DNA from: Magicicada septendecula
Lineage: Eukaryota > Arthropoda > Insecta > Hemiptera > Cicadidae
Assembly: GCA_034769895.1 (NCBI GenBank)
Contig: CM068372.1
Coordinates: forward strand, 371,647,258-371,711,257
Direction of reading: 5' to 3'
Length of the DNA stretch: 64,000 bases
The translations under genes were made by a program, and so were the position numbers. Below are positions 1 through 10,520 of the stretch, piece after piece. Below the pieces are notes generated by a model. The model was given only the letters and a program-made list of their open reading frames with translations, ran no database searches and had not been told where the DNA came from. Numbering within the stretch: the first letter of the stretch is position 1; the number at the start of each line of letters is the position of its first letter.

Positions 1-1066
1 GCATAAACCTACCTTCCTCACATGCGATTCTCTTTCTGGCATCTTCATTGCCTTAAATTTGCTACAGGAAAATATGGGGTGACTACTACCAGGACACAAA
101 CTGCAATCCTTTACTGTTGCTGCATAGTTCACTGAAATGTTGTTTGACCTTCCTTTAACCTGCTGGGTCTTATTCTTCGACACGCTCCTGTCTTCGACTG
201 CCTCTACCAGTTTGCACTTCTGTTCCAGAAAAGTGATTAAATCCTTTAAAGATAGCTTCTCGCTGTTCTTCACGGTGCCCTCCCACGCCACAAATATTTT
301 GTTAACAATTTGTGTTGTTACAAAATGTATAATTAATGTATCCCAATGTTGGGTTGGTTAACCAAAATTTTCAAGTGCCCGTAAATGTTTTTGTGTATTT
401 TCAATTAAATGTCTGATAGATTTTGCTGACTCCTTTTTTACTTTACTTTGATTAAACAAAGTCTTCACGTGTTTGTTTATAGTGTTAGCGTTTGTTTTCA
501 AACCTTGTTTGCAAAAGTTCCCAAGCTGTCATATAACAACCTGGAGTTCCATCTAACGATTGAAGGATTGTGGCCGCATCCCCCTTTAGACCCGATTTCA
601 AGTAATAGAATTTTTGACTTCTGATAAAGACGTGTTTTCGTGTATCAGCGACTTGAAAGTGCTAGAAAACGACGCGTATTCATCAAAATTACCATACAAA
701 CTGGTAAATTTATTGGCGGAAGTTTCACTGGAAAATTATGTGAAGTGTTTTCACCGTCTACCCTGTTTCCATTGTATGTATGACTTCAATAAAATTCTAT
801 ACCCGATCATGCAGTTCAAAATACGATGTTTCAAAATTTCCACGCTCTTCATCATCTTGCTGATCATCAAAACATTCTATTTGTGTTTGCACATTGTTAA
901 ATTCTGTTAAACTACCTTTGAATACTTCAAAACGTAATTTTAATTGGGTTAAGTTATCTTCATTAGTTTTATTTTCAAAAAAGTTCCTAAATCTTGCCAC
1001 TTTGCCCTTTACTACTGCCCGTATTTTTATTAAGTCAGCCTTTTGACTTATATCTGGTTTACTCAT
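1..1066 (-). pseudogene. BEL/Pao retrotransposon gag relic (truncated by window edge)
   Basis: The start of a BEL/Pao Gag reads from 1066 leftward. An open 89-residue part (1066-797) begins MSKPDISQKADLIKIRAVV and ends in an acidic DDQQDDEER stretch before YFEL, the usual N-terminal pattern of this family. Beyond it, in shifting frames, come LPPINLP, KGDAATILQSLDG and WELLQTRFENKR (about 730-500), the conserved Gag core, and near 110-20 a zinc knuckle-like CSLCPGSSHPIFSC. Several frameshifts and stops mean no product is made. Gag would package element RNA in cytoplasmic particles. Protease and pol lie beyond the window. Family assignment rests on motif order and is fairly sure. Confidence 0.8.
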
Positions 1067-1191
1067 CTTGATTTTTTGTATTAATTATGAAACACACACA
1101 GAAATGGTTTATGTGATTGAATAAATATAGGAAATAATTATTAATAAATTAATTACCTTAATTATCCGCCGTGTGATTTCTTATGCTTCGT

Positions 1192-1231
1192 CTATGACGC
1201 GTTTCGGAGCGTATGCTCCATCATCAGATAT
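1192..1231 (-). ncRNA. Hammerhead ribozyme (palindrome A, left arm)
   Basis: This is the mirror copy of the motif in the right arm, with identical core, stem II and ACGCGT stem III, read on the minus strand. Confidence 0.75.
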
Positions 1232-1285
1232 TAAAAAGTTAAAACTGAAACATGAAACTCAGTGAGTGACAGTTTTAACTTTTTA

Positions 1286-1325
1286 ATATCTGATGATGGA
1301 GCATACGCTCCGAAACGCGTCATAG
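1286..1325 (+). ncRNA. Hammerhead ribozyme (palindrome A, right arm)
   Basis: The core CTGATGA starts at 1290. Stem II is GGAGC-ATAC-GCTCC, then GAAA. Stem III is the self-complementary ACGCGT, followed by C as the cleavage-site base. Stem I can pair ATA with TAT on either side. All conserved core bases are present. Hammerheads with such tiny palindromic stem III are known from Penelope-like element terminal repeats and usually work as dimers. Confidence 0.8.
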
Positions 1326-1376
1326 ACGAAGCATAAGAAATCACACGGCGGATAATTAAGGTAATTAATTTATTAA

Positions 1377-2045
1377 TTCGTACAAGTGATTTGGTTACCA
1401 TATTAAACATGAATATATTGAAATTATTATGCTGATTTAATTAGAAATTAATTTGAAAGGATTTGATATTGTAAAGAATTGAATTGAGTTACGAAAGGAT
1501 GTTACAGGCAAAAGTACAATAGTACAGGTTTGTTTATGAAAAAATGAACGGCCTCACCAGCTGATAGATAACGTTGGGTGAATAACCAGCTGCCTCCACT
1601 CCGTCTCGCCAATTGCCCTCTGACCTTGAAGCTGGACTGGGTGAGGTATGGAAACTCGTTACAATGATGTCCACGCAAAGCACACGTTTTAATAACGAAA
1701 AAATTTGAAAACTGCTCACTATATCAATTTGAAAACTGTTCACTGTTCACTACATCCGGCCCGGAGGAGCAAATTTTATGGATTGTTTCATTAATTAACA
1801 CGCAAGTGGACTGTATCACAAGTTTATTGTACAAAAGAAAAAAAAGGCACACATGAAGAATTGCTACTTGCAATTAATAGATTTATTGTATAAACAACAA
1901 CAAAAACACGCACATGAAATTGACACTTAAAATTAACAAATTTGTTGTATAAGCACATGAAAAATTTACACTTGAATTTATGAATCAGTCTAACATATGT
2001 ATCACATGTACATATCTGAATGACGACACACAGCTGACTGACTGG
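1377..2045. repeat. Gene-free stretch with degenerate tandem repeats
   Basis: No gene is supported. About 1785-1990 holds roughly three degenerate copies of a 60-70 bp unit built around TTTATTGTA and GCACACATGAA-like words. This part could be leader or LTR of the BEL/Pao element read from 1066 leftward, but no TG...CA boundary could be fixed. Confidence 0.4.
2038..2045. repeat. hAT-A target-site duplication (left copy)
   Basis: CTGACTGG, identical to 9921-9928. Eight-base duplications are diagnostic for hAT insertion. Confidence 0.85.
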
Positions 2046-2531
2046 TAGTCTTGTGTAGTTCGCGAACGACCTAGTTCAGAAGAGCGTTCTTTCAGACGAA
2101 CTACGCGAACTAGTTCGGCGTCGATCCCGATCTTAGTTCTTTAGTTTGCCCGGCGGCCGCTCCGCCACGAGGCAGCGCTGGCCGGCCGACTCCCCTCTAG
2201 AAAAACGTCATTAAATTTAATGTCAAACGTTTATAATGAAGTATTGATCAATGTACCAACTCCTTGGAATTCCACTTACGACATGCTTCAGCGAATAGTA
2301 CGGGTAAAGGATGCTGTGATTGCAACGGTTGCTCAACTACGCACTGATCTAACTATAAAAGAAGAGGGCTGGGAGGTAATAGAAGGAGTTTTACCTTTAC
2401 TTTAACTATTCTACGAGGTCACGGTGGAAATAAGTGCCGAGAAAAATGTGACCCTGTCAAAAGTCATCGTATTTTGTAACTTGATTCAAGGTTTTCTGCA
2501 AAAACATACGTCACAAAACGAAAAAGTAGTC

Positions 2532-2713
2532 TTCGTATTGTTTAAATTAGCAGCCATCCTTACTTTTCTTTTATAAAATTGCTAAACTGCTATAATTGTT
2601 TTTATTATTTAGACAAAGTCGTTGTTTAAGACCTGAAGATGTCAGTAATGACGAAAAGCTTTGTCTAAATAATAAAAACAATTATAGCAGTTTAGCAATT
2701 TTATAAAAGAAAA
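2532..2713 (+). mobile_element. Palindrome B: hammerhead element inserted in hAT-A
   Basis: The insert is flanked by a 12-bp direct repeat GAAAAAGTAGTC (2520-2531 and 2714-2725). Removing it rejoins the hAT-A reading frame. Arms of 56 bp (2563-2618 and 2659-2714) surround a 40-base centre that holds most of a hammerhead. The 31 bases left of the left arm are unpaired. A long, non-fixed target duplication and terminal-repeat-only structure suit a Penelope-like retroelement product, not a DNA transposon. Confidence 0.8.
2629..2666 (+). ncRNA. Hammerhead ribozyme (palindrome B)
   Basis: The core CTGAAGA starts at 2633. Stem II is GTCA-GTAA-TGAC, then GAAA. Stem III is AAGCTT, with cleavage expected after T2662. 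Stem I pairs AGAC (2629-2632) with GTCT (2663-2666). Conserved core positions are intact. Unlike palindromes A and C, it spans the centre and arm edge, so only one strand carries it. Confidence 0.8.
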
Positions 2714-2900
2714 GAAAAAGTAGTCGCTGTACAGTCAGCTTTAAAGAAAGGTATGGAAACCGTTATAAAGATTTGGAGAATAATCTTTTATACGCTGAAT
2801 GTACAATTCTGGACCCGCGATTTAAAAGAGAGTGTTCAGGAATAAAAGAGCCTGTGAAATAGTAATACAAGGGGTCAGAAATAAAATTGGCAAAGTGCAA

Positions 2901-3410
2901 TTACCCCAAATTACTAAAGTACTTGGTACCGTGGAATCGTTTCAGGATTTCTTCTATCTCACCGGGCGATGTTCTATCATTTATTATTTTTTTGTTTATT
3001 TCCCGCGCATCCAAGCAAAGCCGGACTTGGCCGTTTTTCTTGGGAATAGCCACGATAGGGCTGGTGTATGGAGATTGGCTATTTTCTATGATGTCACTAT
3101 TAATCATCCAGTTTATTTCCGCTCTTACAGCCTCCTTTCGTGAATGCGCAATAGGGTATGATTTTCTATTAAATTCCACTGTATCTCTGAATTTAAGGGT
3201 ACATTGGTAATTTTTTACCTTACCTGGCTCGTCCGAAAATACTGAGCGGTACTTTTCATAAATTCTGATCAACTGATTCGCTTGATTTATGGGCAATTTC
3301 TCCCTAGTAATTGCGCTCCGGAAATCCCTTATTTCTTGTATCTTTTGGGACCATAAATCTTCGTCCGTGTTGTCGTATATTATGGGGTTAATTATTGTGT
3401 TATTTTTCAT
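2901..3410 (-). pseudogene. Gypsy-1 reverse transcriptase, N-terminal part
   Basis: The 169-residue open segment carries RSVFSDEPGKV, then YPIAHSRKEAVRAEINWM, IIENSQSPYTSPIVAIPKKN and VRLCLDAREINKK, the fingers and start of the palm of a Ty3/Gypsy reverse transcriptase. It ends at RFHGTKYFSNLG, before the first catalytic aspartate motif would be complete, and the YxDD box is missing. The enzyme would copy element RNA to DNA in the particle. Truncation makes this copy inactive. Confidence 0.85.
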
Positions 3411-3711
3411 ATACTGTAGTTGATGTTACGAATTTGCTGGTGGATACTGCTGGGAAGTACTATCTCGCTACCGACTAAATCGGCCGTCCAGTCCAGGTCA
3501 GACCTCCGGTAAACAGCGGTACTTTCTCTGAGCGTAAATCGATGATAGCAGAGTTTTTCTCAGCACATCGCATCCCACTAATATATTAAAGGGTAATCCT
3601 GCCGCAATTAGGAATATCATGTTTATTGCTATACCCTTGCTAATCACGTTTAACGATACTTGCTTTCGGATAGTCTTGTTTTGGCGACCAGTGGCACCTA
3701 TTAATACGATA

Positions 3712-3975
3712 TTATTTTATTGGTAAAGTCGGCAATAATTGACCACATTTCTCTTGGATTCTCTCCAATTCTGTTGAGTTAATAATAGATACATTCGCAC
3801 CTGTATCAATCATTAGCTGTGCGAAGATTCCTTCTATTTCTGCATTAATGTAAATTATTTCATTATTTATACTATGGAGGCGAGTGTCGTCCTCCTCCAA
3901 TAGTTCGTTTCGTATGTTTTTTAAATAATTACAACTAATAATTGTAATATTGTTATTATTAGTTGCTCTTGGCAA
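3712..3975 (-). pseudogene. Gypsy-1 aspartic protease segment
   Basis: The segment contains AQLMIDTGANVSIINSTEL, with the active-site triad DTG of retropepsins. It follows the Asn-rich Gag tail and precedes reverse transcriptase, as expected for Gag-Pro-Pol order. The join to the next frame (3711-3411) carries stops, so Pol is broken here. The protease would mature the Gag-Pol polyprotein. Confidence 0.8.
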
Positions 3976-4440
3976 CTCTCTTTGATACCCAGGAGATAGG
4001 AGCAGTAAAAGGTCCTGATTATTTATTACTGCCTCCTCCCGTTAAAATTCTCATTTTCTTGGTTATTATTGTTTGGACCAACTGAGGCGTCAGTCGGGAA
4101 ACCTTGAGTGGGTTCCAGCCATTCCGTTCGCTGTTCGAATAGTTGTTCTCTAGTTGGTTGCCGCTCTGGGTCATCTAGACTGGTACTTCGTCTAGGCGGA
4201 TTATACCTTGAACTATCCCGTTCTCGGCTTTTGCGTCGGTCTTCATATTCATGGAAACTGTTTCGCCGTTGATGGTTGTATCTGCGTTGGCTGTTTCCTT
4301 CGGCGCGTATAAAATTTACCCGGGGTCGGGAGAACCTGTTGTTGTTATTGGTATTGTTAGTTGGGTAACCCCTATTGTTATTATAATACCGTTAGGTATT
4401 ATTAGTATGGTTTGGGTTTCTCTGGCTATTTACATTTGGA

Positions 4441-4713
4441 TTAGGGTATATAATTGGTTCGATTATCGGGGTACCCGTTATTATTCCTGTTGATATTTTG
4501 GTTCATGGGACCGTTATTATTATTATTATTACTACCGTTGGTATTGTTCTGATTATTATAATTGGGATTATATCGGTTCCCTTGGTACCCACTGCTGTTC
4601 TGATGATTATTGTTGTTCGGGTACGGATTACTTCGGAATTCTGGCCGCTCATTCCTTCTTCTGCTTTGCCGATAGTATTCCTCATTCCCGTAGTTTTCTA
4701 ATAGTTCCGTCAT
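4441..4713 (-). pseudogene. Gypsy-1 Gag C-terminal Asn-rich tail
   Basis: The 90-residue frame starts MTELLENYGNEEYYRQSRRR and is then dominated by Asn with scattered Arg, Tyr and Pro. No CCHC zinc knuckle is visible, so RNA binding may use the basic, low-complexity tail. The DNA behind it is a run of GTT/ATT-like triplets. It is out of frame with the main Gag segment at 4774-5775, so the gene is shifted near 4730-4770. Confidence 0.65.
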
Positions 4714-4773
4714 CGCCTGGATGGTCTTTATTTGGCTACCGCTTCTTGCTCGTATGACTTCTTCATCATAATG

Positions 4774-5775
4774 TTATGAGCGTTTATTTGCAAGGCATTC
4801 TTCTGGTATGGCCGGTTCCAGGTGCTTCGCCAGACATACCTTCCCAAGGAAGTACGCGGTCATCGTATTACCCAATTGTGTCTTGTATCGGCCATGGCAG
4901 ATGTTGTCCCGTATTAAATTTTGGGTGGTCTCCGACCAATACTTCGCCTTGAACAAATTTTTAAATTGCTGGTAATCCTCTATCTCACTCCGGTTTGCCA
5001 TCCACCAGTTGTCCGTCATTTCACGGAATGATTCGTCCAACAGCTCTCGATTATTTAGCCACCTATTGCCTCTATGTTTGGCCATGTACTCCTCGATCCG
5101 GGCCAAGAACTCCATTGGCTTCCTTTTATATTGGCGGAAGTTCAGCCATTCCCTATTTTCGTTGATGGGGATATTTGTGAAGTTGGTTGGTCGGTTCCGA
5201 ATTGCTTCCATTTCCTCCTGGCTCTGCCGCACTTGACCGGTGATGTTCGTCATCACTACCTCCATTCCGTCGCACCTTTTAGTAATTTGGTTACGTACTT
5301 TACTTAGTTCTTCCTGGCCTTCCTTTCGGTTCTCTTCTGCCTTCTTGCGACTATATTCTTCGATATTAGTGACCTTTGTGTTTACCACTTCCTTGAATTC
5401 TTTGAATTCTTGTACTTCCCCTTCAGTTAGCCGACATTTTTCATCAACTTCTCTGATCTGTTGGTTTATAATTATTGTTTCTTCTTCCAACTTTTTATTT
5501 ATAGATTTTTTATTATCCTTGAGTTCTTTGCTCATTTCTTCTCTTAATAATTCCATCCGTTTGTCTAACTTATCCAGATTCTCCTGGTTGACCTCCCTTA
5601 ATTCTTCTCTTAGTAGTTGGTTATCATCTCTCAATTCTTCCAACTTCTCCCCCATCTTCTCCTCCATTTTCTTGTTATTTTCCCTTAATTCTTTCTTCAA
5701 TTGTAGGTTGTCACTTTCCATCTTCCTACTGTTCTCCCTTAACTCTTCCCTTAACTGTTGGTTGTCATCTTCCAT
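4774..5775 (-). pseudogene. Gypsy-1 Gag main segment (coiled coil and capsid-like region)
   Basis: The first ~200 residues are a charged coiled coil with repeats such as QLREELRENSRKME and KKELRENNKKMEE. The rest holds NREWLNFRQYKRKPMEFLARIEEYMAKH-type sequence and DYQQFKNLFKAKYWSE, which has the layout of a retrotransposon Gag (capsid) domain. The order suggests particle assembly through the coiled coil plus capsid fold. It overlaps the upstream frame at 5751-5775, a shift probably caused by mutation among the near-identical repeats. Position between primer site and protease supports Gag. Confidence 0.7.
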
Positions 5776-6152
5776 CTTCCTACTGGTTTCCTCAATTCTC
5801 TATTGGTGTTTTCAATTTTATTACCCAATTCTTCCTTTGTGGATTGGTTGTCCTTTTTCAATTCTTCTTTATTCTCGTCCATTTTCTCCATCATTATTCT
5901 GAGCATCTCTTGTATGTTCCCATTCTCCGTTTGTGATGGTTTCTCGGGTTGTTCTAACCGTTCCTCCCGGACATTGATTTCCCCTGTTTGGGTGGGCATT
6001 TCCAGTTGTTCCTCTGGTGGTGCGGGTTGTTTAGGTTCCGTTCGGGGTAATAACCTTTCTATGTCTTCCACCGGTGTTGCCTCTTTGTCCTCCATATTAA
6101 CTTCCTTTTCGGCCTCTGCCGCCCTTTTCTTTGATGTGGCACGACGTTGCAT
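5751..6152 (-). pseudogene. Gypsy-1 Gag N-terminal segment
   Basis: Begins MQRRATSKKRAAEAEKEVNM at 6152, the first Met after the primer-binding region about 95 bases upstream, so it is the likely Gag start. The segment is Pro/Glu-rich, then enters the Lys/Glu coiled coil that continues in the next frame. No domain is recognised. Confidence 0.65.
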
Positions 6153-6242
6153 CTTTCCTGTTTCTCTGGCTGGATAACCGCTGCCAAGCTTGAATTAGTA
6201 ATTGGGCGAGTTATAATATTCTTTCAATCACTAATTGAAGCC

Positions 6243-6263
6243 CTTTAGTTGGCCGCCAATTTT
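6243..6263 (-). promoter_or_regulatory. Gypsy-1 primer-binding site region
   Basis: On the minus strand, TTGGCGGCCAACTAAAGGG follows CGTTACAAAA. TGGCGCCCAAC-like sites complementary to a tRNA 3' end are usual just after Gypsy 5' LTRs, and CGTTACA is a plausible LTR end (TGTAACG on the plus strand at 6264). Confidence 0.55.
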
Positions 6264-9200
6264 GTAACGTTTCGTTTGTATTCGGGTTACAAAATAATAA
6301 TAATATTAAAATTTGAAATAAAAAATTTTTATTTCAAATAAAAAATTTTGTTTTCTGAAAAATATTTGTTTTCGTGTTTTTTGTTGTATGTATTTAATAA
6401 ATAATTTTCGTAACTGTATTGCGTAAAAAATTTAATTATTTTATGGTTGTTTATGTTGTTGTGTCACTTTCTCTGAATAACTCCTGCGTTAATATAGTTA
6501 ACTCCGGTACTAGTCGATAGACGGTTCTTCTTCTTCTTCAATATACTCCTTATTCCTTTGTAAATACCGCCTTTCGGATAGTCCGTGATCTTGAATTAAC
6601 TTATTTTTAATTATATTTAAATTAAATTTCAACCAATTTGCAGAATTATATGATTTATTAACAATTATTAGAAAGATCGATGGTTAATCGATTATTGACA
6701 ACAGTATCGACTCGTTACTCAGGGCCGGTCGATAAAAAATTTACATGAATAGTGTATATAAAATATTTGGTTCTTTTAACGGTTATTTTATAAATAGCCA
6801 GAAAAGGGTAGGGCCATGAAAGTATAACACTTACAATTAAAAGTCTTAAAACTAAAAATTACAAGGTTATTAATCAATATTGAAAGTTTATATATTATAA
6901 TATTCGAACCAGTGAAGACTCGATGTTCATTTGTTCCAATTCGCATAGGATGCTGGGAAGACAAAATGGCCGCCTGACAACTGCGTAGGTTAACGTCAGT
7001 CACCTCGACAAATATTTCTTGCAATAAAGATGCCTTTTCACCGTTTCCTCGTCTCAGCAATTGTGGATGTTCGTTCTGGAGTTAATTGAGTGTTCCTGGT
7101 GCAGTGTTTCTTAGTTCACTTTGTTTAAATGTGTGTGATAATGTCTACTTCACTTTGGTTAAATAGGTCGTACTTAACACTTTTTGTTTCGTGCGTAATA
7201 ATTATTTGTGATGGTGTTAATTTAATAATTTAGGCGTATTTGGTTCTGTTTTATTGTAGTTTACTTGTTTTATTGTTTGTGCTCACTGCTTCTAAAATTA
7301 AAAGTCAAAAATAAAAAAGTTACAAATTTTCACTGAACTCGATTTATATCTCGCACGCCATTTATGCTTCTTATATAGGTTAAACGGAGCAAAACCTCGT
7401 TCAAGTGTTCGCTTCAACGGATAATAATTAACTGTTCTCATTTCCTTCGTCTCCTGAAATTCTTAGCCAATTTAATATACACCATACATTGTTTCAAATT
7501 GCCTTGGCTTCCGATACATCTTTATCAACTACATTATATCACTGAAAATATTTTCGTTATTATTTAATTTTATGAAATACTAAATACATAATCGGTTTCT
7601 TTAATCTATTTTGCTTATTTTGATACTAATTAATATAGTTTTACAAAGTTTTTATTTAAAAAAGTTATATTTCTTTCATTTTGGAAAAGTAGGCTTACAT
7701 TTTTGTTTCCTGTTCTTGTACAAATATTTAGCCATTTTATCTGCTATAATTATTATTATACTGAATCTCAGATTGATATAATTGTTTATCTTTCCTTAAT
7801 TTCTTGCAATTTTGTCCATTAATTATTGTTTTTAAATATAATTCATTTATCTATGACTCCTCCTTTGAAATTTTAGTTAATACATTTGCATTTTTATTCA
7901 TAATTTTACCTATCTTCTGACAATATCTTTTTAAAGTATAAATTACATTATATTACTATGTGATGGGTTTATCTTGTATAAATTTCATCAGTTTAGTTGG
8001 TTTATAGGACTAGATTTGTCAATTATAATGTAGTTTAGATTTACTATTTGGCCTAGATTTTATCTGTTGTTACCTACAAAGTTTTTAATAATACAGTTAG
8101 TTTATACCCTTTTCTGACCTTCTATTCTAATATAATATTCATTAATAATTCCTTCTTTTACTACTATAACATTTAGTATTGACTTTAAACAATTAAAACA
8201 TAACAATTATTTGACATTAAATATGGTATTTAAATTCATACCCTTTTTTGTACTGATTACTTACAGTAACTCCTAAAACATTTTATTATATAAGAATGGT
8301 ATCCACATTCAGACATTGCATTCCTAATTCAAACTATTAAACACAATAACATTTTATAAATATAAGAATTAATCTCTATTTCCAAACCTGATGCATAGAG
8401 TTCATATATGGTAATTGGAACCTAACATCTCTGTTCCATTAATTTTTAACACTTACTTAAAACTATTTGGGTACAGTCTTATCTGTTTTTCCTTAACTTT
8501 AGGGATGTATCCCTTGTCACTTTATGGATTAACTCCCAGCTCTCTATTTATATTATTCACTCCATTGAATGTTATTACATAAATAATGGCATTTTATTAG
8601 AAAGAGTAGTCATTGCTCCCTCACCATACTATTTTATTAAATAGCACTCATGATACTATATTAAAACTCTTAAAGTTATTTAAAGGTACAGTATTTAATG
8701 TACTTTCTCAAAGTTTATTTATTATAATATAACAACTTGCACTGGTCCCCTGTTATTTCTTGATACTATCACTAGTCATTTTCATAGTTTTATAATATGA
8801 AATTGTTTAATCATGGGGGAACTGTTAAGATTTGTCTTTATTAATTATACAATAACTTTCTTGGGTGCACTTCTACTTAGCACTTTAAACACTTTTGTTT
8901 TTATTTATTTTAAATGAGTTTCTGGTTTTTTTGGGGTGTTATACTTTCTATAGTGACATTCACTTTCTTTTGGGGTTTTTGTTTTCTCCCTATTGGGTTT
9001 CTTTTGGGTGTTGGTCGTATTCTACTTCCTCTATTACATGTTATCTTCAAACTTGTCCCTGTTCATTAGGTATATTGGTTTGTTCTGGATATCTTCCTTC
9101 TTCATTCTTGGTTTCTTCAGTACCATTTTGTTATTATTATTTTTCTTTGTTCTGGGTCTCTTCCTTTTTCGTTCTTGGTTTCTTCATTATTATTTATTCT

Positions 9201-9779
9201 TGTTTATTCTGGTTCGTTTATTTGGTCTGGGTATCTTCCTTACCTACTCCTATCCTACCTGGGTATTATTCTTATTTTAATTTTATTTTTTGGGGGTTTT
9301 ATTTTGTTGTACATTTATTTTTTGTTGCAGAGTTTTTTCTTTATATTTACTTTTTCTTGTTATGGTGGTAATTTATTGTGATTTTTATTTGGTTCTCATT
9401 TGGATTTTTCTGGATATTCCATATAATTGATTTTTACTAATGATCATATGGTAATCTATTTAAGTGGATTATCTGTCATGCTACAATTGTTTAATTAAAG
9501 AATATGTAAATGTCAAATATAACTTCAATACTTAAAGTACCAAATAGTTATGTCAGTCAGACAACAAATAATATTTAAGTTGATTGTTAAATAATTGATT
9601 ATTTAATTATTATTAAAAATAAGTATTGCTTGTGTTTAATTTTATTGGATTATTAAATATTTTGTATTCATTTCAATTAAAATAAAAAACATTGATTTTA
9701 ATAGTTCTTTTCTTTCCATAATATCTTTGTGCATTCAAATAATTACATACTTGAACATTTTTTCATTATAGAGATAAAA
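6264..9779 (-). other. Probable Gypsy-1 5' LTR plus AT-rich DNA of hAT-A
   Basis: No coding sequence is supported. The left edge TGTAACG fits the end of a minus-strand LTR, but no matching CGTTACA right edge or target duplication could be found, so LTR length is unknown. 8890-9380 is strongly T/G/C-biased on the plus strand (long runs like TTTTTGGGG), giving spurious long open frames of hydrophobic residues. The rest is featureless AT-rich sequence. Confidence 0.4.
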
Positions 9780-9920
9780 GAGCTCCGGAACGGTGAACTA
9801 ATTAAATCAAAGAACCGCTTCCGAGCTTCGAACTATCGAACTAGAAGAGCGAACTAGTTTGCCATGGAGCTGCGAACTAAATTGAGCGCTCCCGATGGTG
9901 AACTATTATGCCCAAGACTA

Positions 9921-9928
9921 CTGACTGG
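9921..9928. repeat. hAT-A target-site duplication (right copy)
   Basis: CTGACTGG, identical to 2038-2045. Confidence 0.85.
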
Positions 9929-9966
9929 CTAGTGCAAACACGAAGCGTAGACTCACCAGTCCACCA

Positions 9967-9970
<4 letters not shown>

Positions 9971-10030
<60 letters not shown>
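9971..10030. repeat. (CT)n microsatellite
   Basis: About 30 uninterrupted CT units, lying 43 bases after the hAT-A right target duplication. Confidence 0.95.
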
Positions 10031-10033
<3 letters not shown>

Positions 10034-10052
10034 CGCACACAAATTCATCCAT

Positions 10053-10520
10053 ATGTATTATAAACATTTTATCAACACGTATCATAAACACAAATTTATC
10101 AATCGTATTTTTAGGAACAAGGTTCGTCGCGATACAAAATTAAAGTATTACAAAGTTTATGGCGGTCTCTGTACTGTCCTTATGGATGGGTATGAATTAT
10201 GGACGACAACCAAGAAACAAGAAAGTAAAAGAAGTGGCATTCTTAAGAGGAGTTAAAAGTTGGTCTGAACTTGAACGTGTAAAGAATGAAGCCGTAAGAG
10301 AAGAAGAATTACAAGATTTTAACTTATAATTAAAAGATTATTAACAACGGGGGAAAGAACGTTTACATTGGACTTAAAAAGAATGCCAGTTTCAAGACTT
10401 GCAGAAGAAGTCTGGCAATATAAACCTATAGAACACAGGTGTGTGTGTAGACGCAGGAAGAGATGGCTGGAGGATCTCTGGAGGCGGAACAGGCAGTATC
10501 TTGCCTATGCCGTGAAGTGA
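10053..10520 (+). pseudogene. Non-LTR retrotransposon C-terminal relic
   Basis: Frames read LKYYKVYGGLCTVLMDGYELWTTT, matching the LKFYK...LLYGxExW block after the reverse transcriptase of many non-LTR elements. After a stop come RRRITRF, then LKRMPVSRLAEEVWQYKP and RRKRWLEDLWRR (to 10520), the typical C-terminal tail. Stops and shifts between blocks make it a dead fragment. Related tails occur at 34290-34500 and 27310-28060. Clade not determined. Confidence 0.65.

Larger units (their letters stand above)
1141..1376. repeat. Palindrome A: 107-bp inverted repeat carrying hammerhead ribozymes
   Basis: Arms 1141-1247 and 1270-1376 are essentially perfect reverse complements around a 22-base spacer. 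Each arm contains one hammerhead motif, so each strand could encode a ribozyme. The structure fits a relic made only of inverted Penelope-type terminal repeats; no coding part remains. No target duplication was found at its ends. It lies just upstream of the BEL gag start. Confidence 0.85.
2220..2905 (+). pseudogene. hAT (ZBED-like) transposase fragment
   Basis: The frame reads NVPTPWNSTYDMLQRIV, the conserved hAT block after the RNase H-like second segment. It continues through one in-frame TAA (2403) into FYEVTVEISAEKNVTLSKV and NLIQGFL, stops at an inserted palindrome (2532-2713), and resumes with YGNRYKDL and AECTILDPRFK, another hAT signature. A frameshift follows in a poly-A tract near 2745, and another near 2830. 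The catalytic N-terminal part and the C-terminal dimerisation domain are missing. In life this protein cuts and pastes the element in the nucleus. Resemblance is closest to ZBED4/6-type hAT proteins; this is a dead copy. Confidence 0.8.
2901..6263 (-). mobile_element. Gypsy-1: truncated Ty3/Gypsy retrotransposon
   Basis: Reading leftward from 6263 are a primer-binding-like site, a long coiled-coil Gag, an Asn-rich Gag tail, an aspartic protease and the start of reverse transcriptase, which ends abruptly near 2905 where hAT-A sequence begins. RNase H, integrase and the 3' LTR are absent, so a deletion removed them together with hAT-A 3' sequence. It lies inside the hAT-A boundaries, so it arrived after hAT-A. 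Confidence 0.8.
2046..9920 (+). mobile_element. hAT-A transposon, degenerate, with nested insertions
   Basis: The ends are TAGTCTTG (2046) and CAAGACTA (9913-9920), flanked by a perfect 8-bp target duplication CTGACTGG at 2038-2045 and 9921-9928. Inside both ends are clusters of GAACTAGTT / GAACTA-type motifs (2056-2125 and 9797-9905), the subterminal transposase-binding pattern of hAT elements. A transposase relic occupies 2220-2905. The element then grew by insertion of a hammerhead palindrome and Gypsy-1; the C-terminal part of its own gene is missing. Confidence 0.85.

Noticed and set aside
5240-5902. 220-residue Ser/Leu-rich frame on the plus strand
   Set aside because: It is the antisense of the Lys/Glu coiled-coil repeats of Gypsy-1 Gag.
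8895-9371. 158-residue hydrophobic open frame
   Set aside because: It arises from T/G-biased sequence with no conserved motif; composition is low-complexity Phe/Leu/Tyr.
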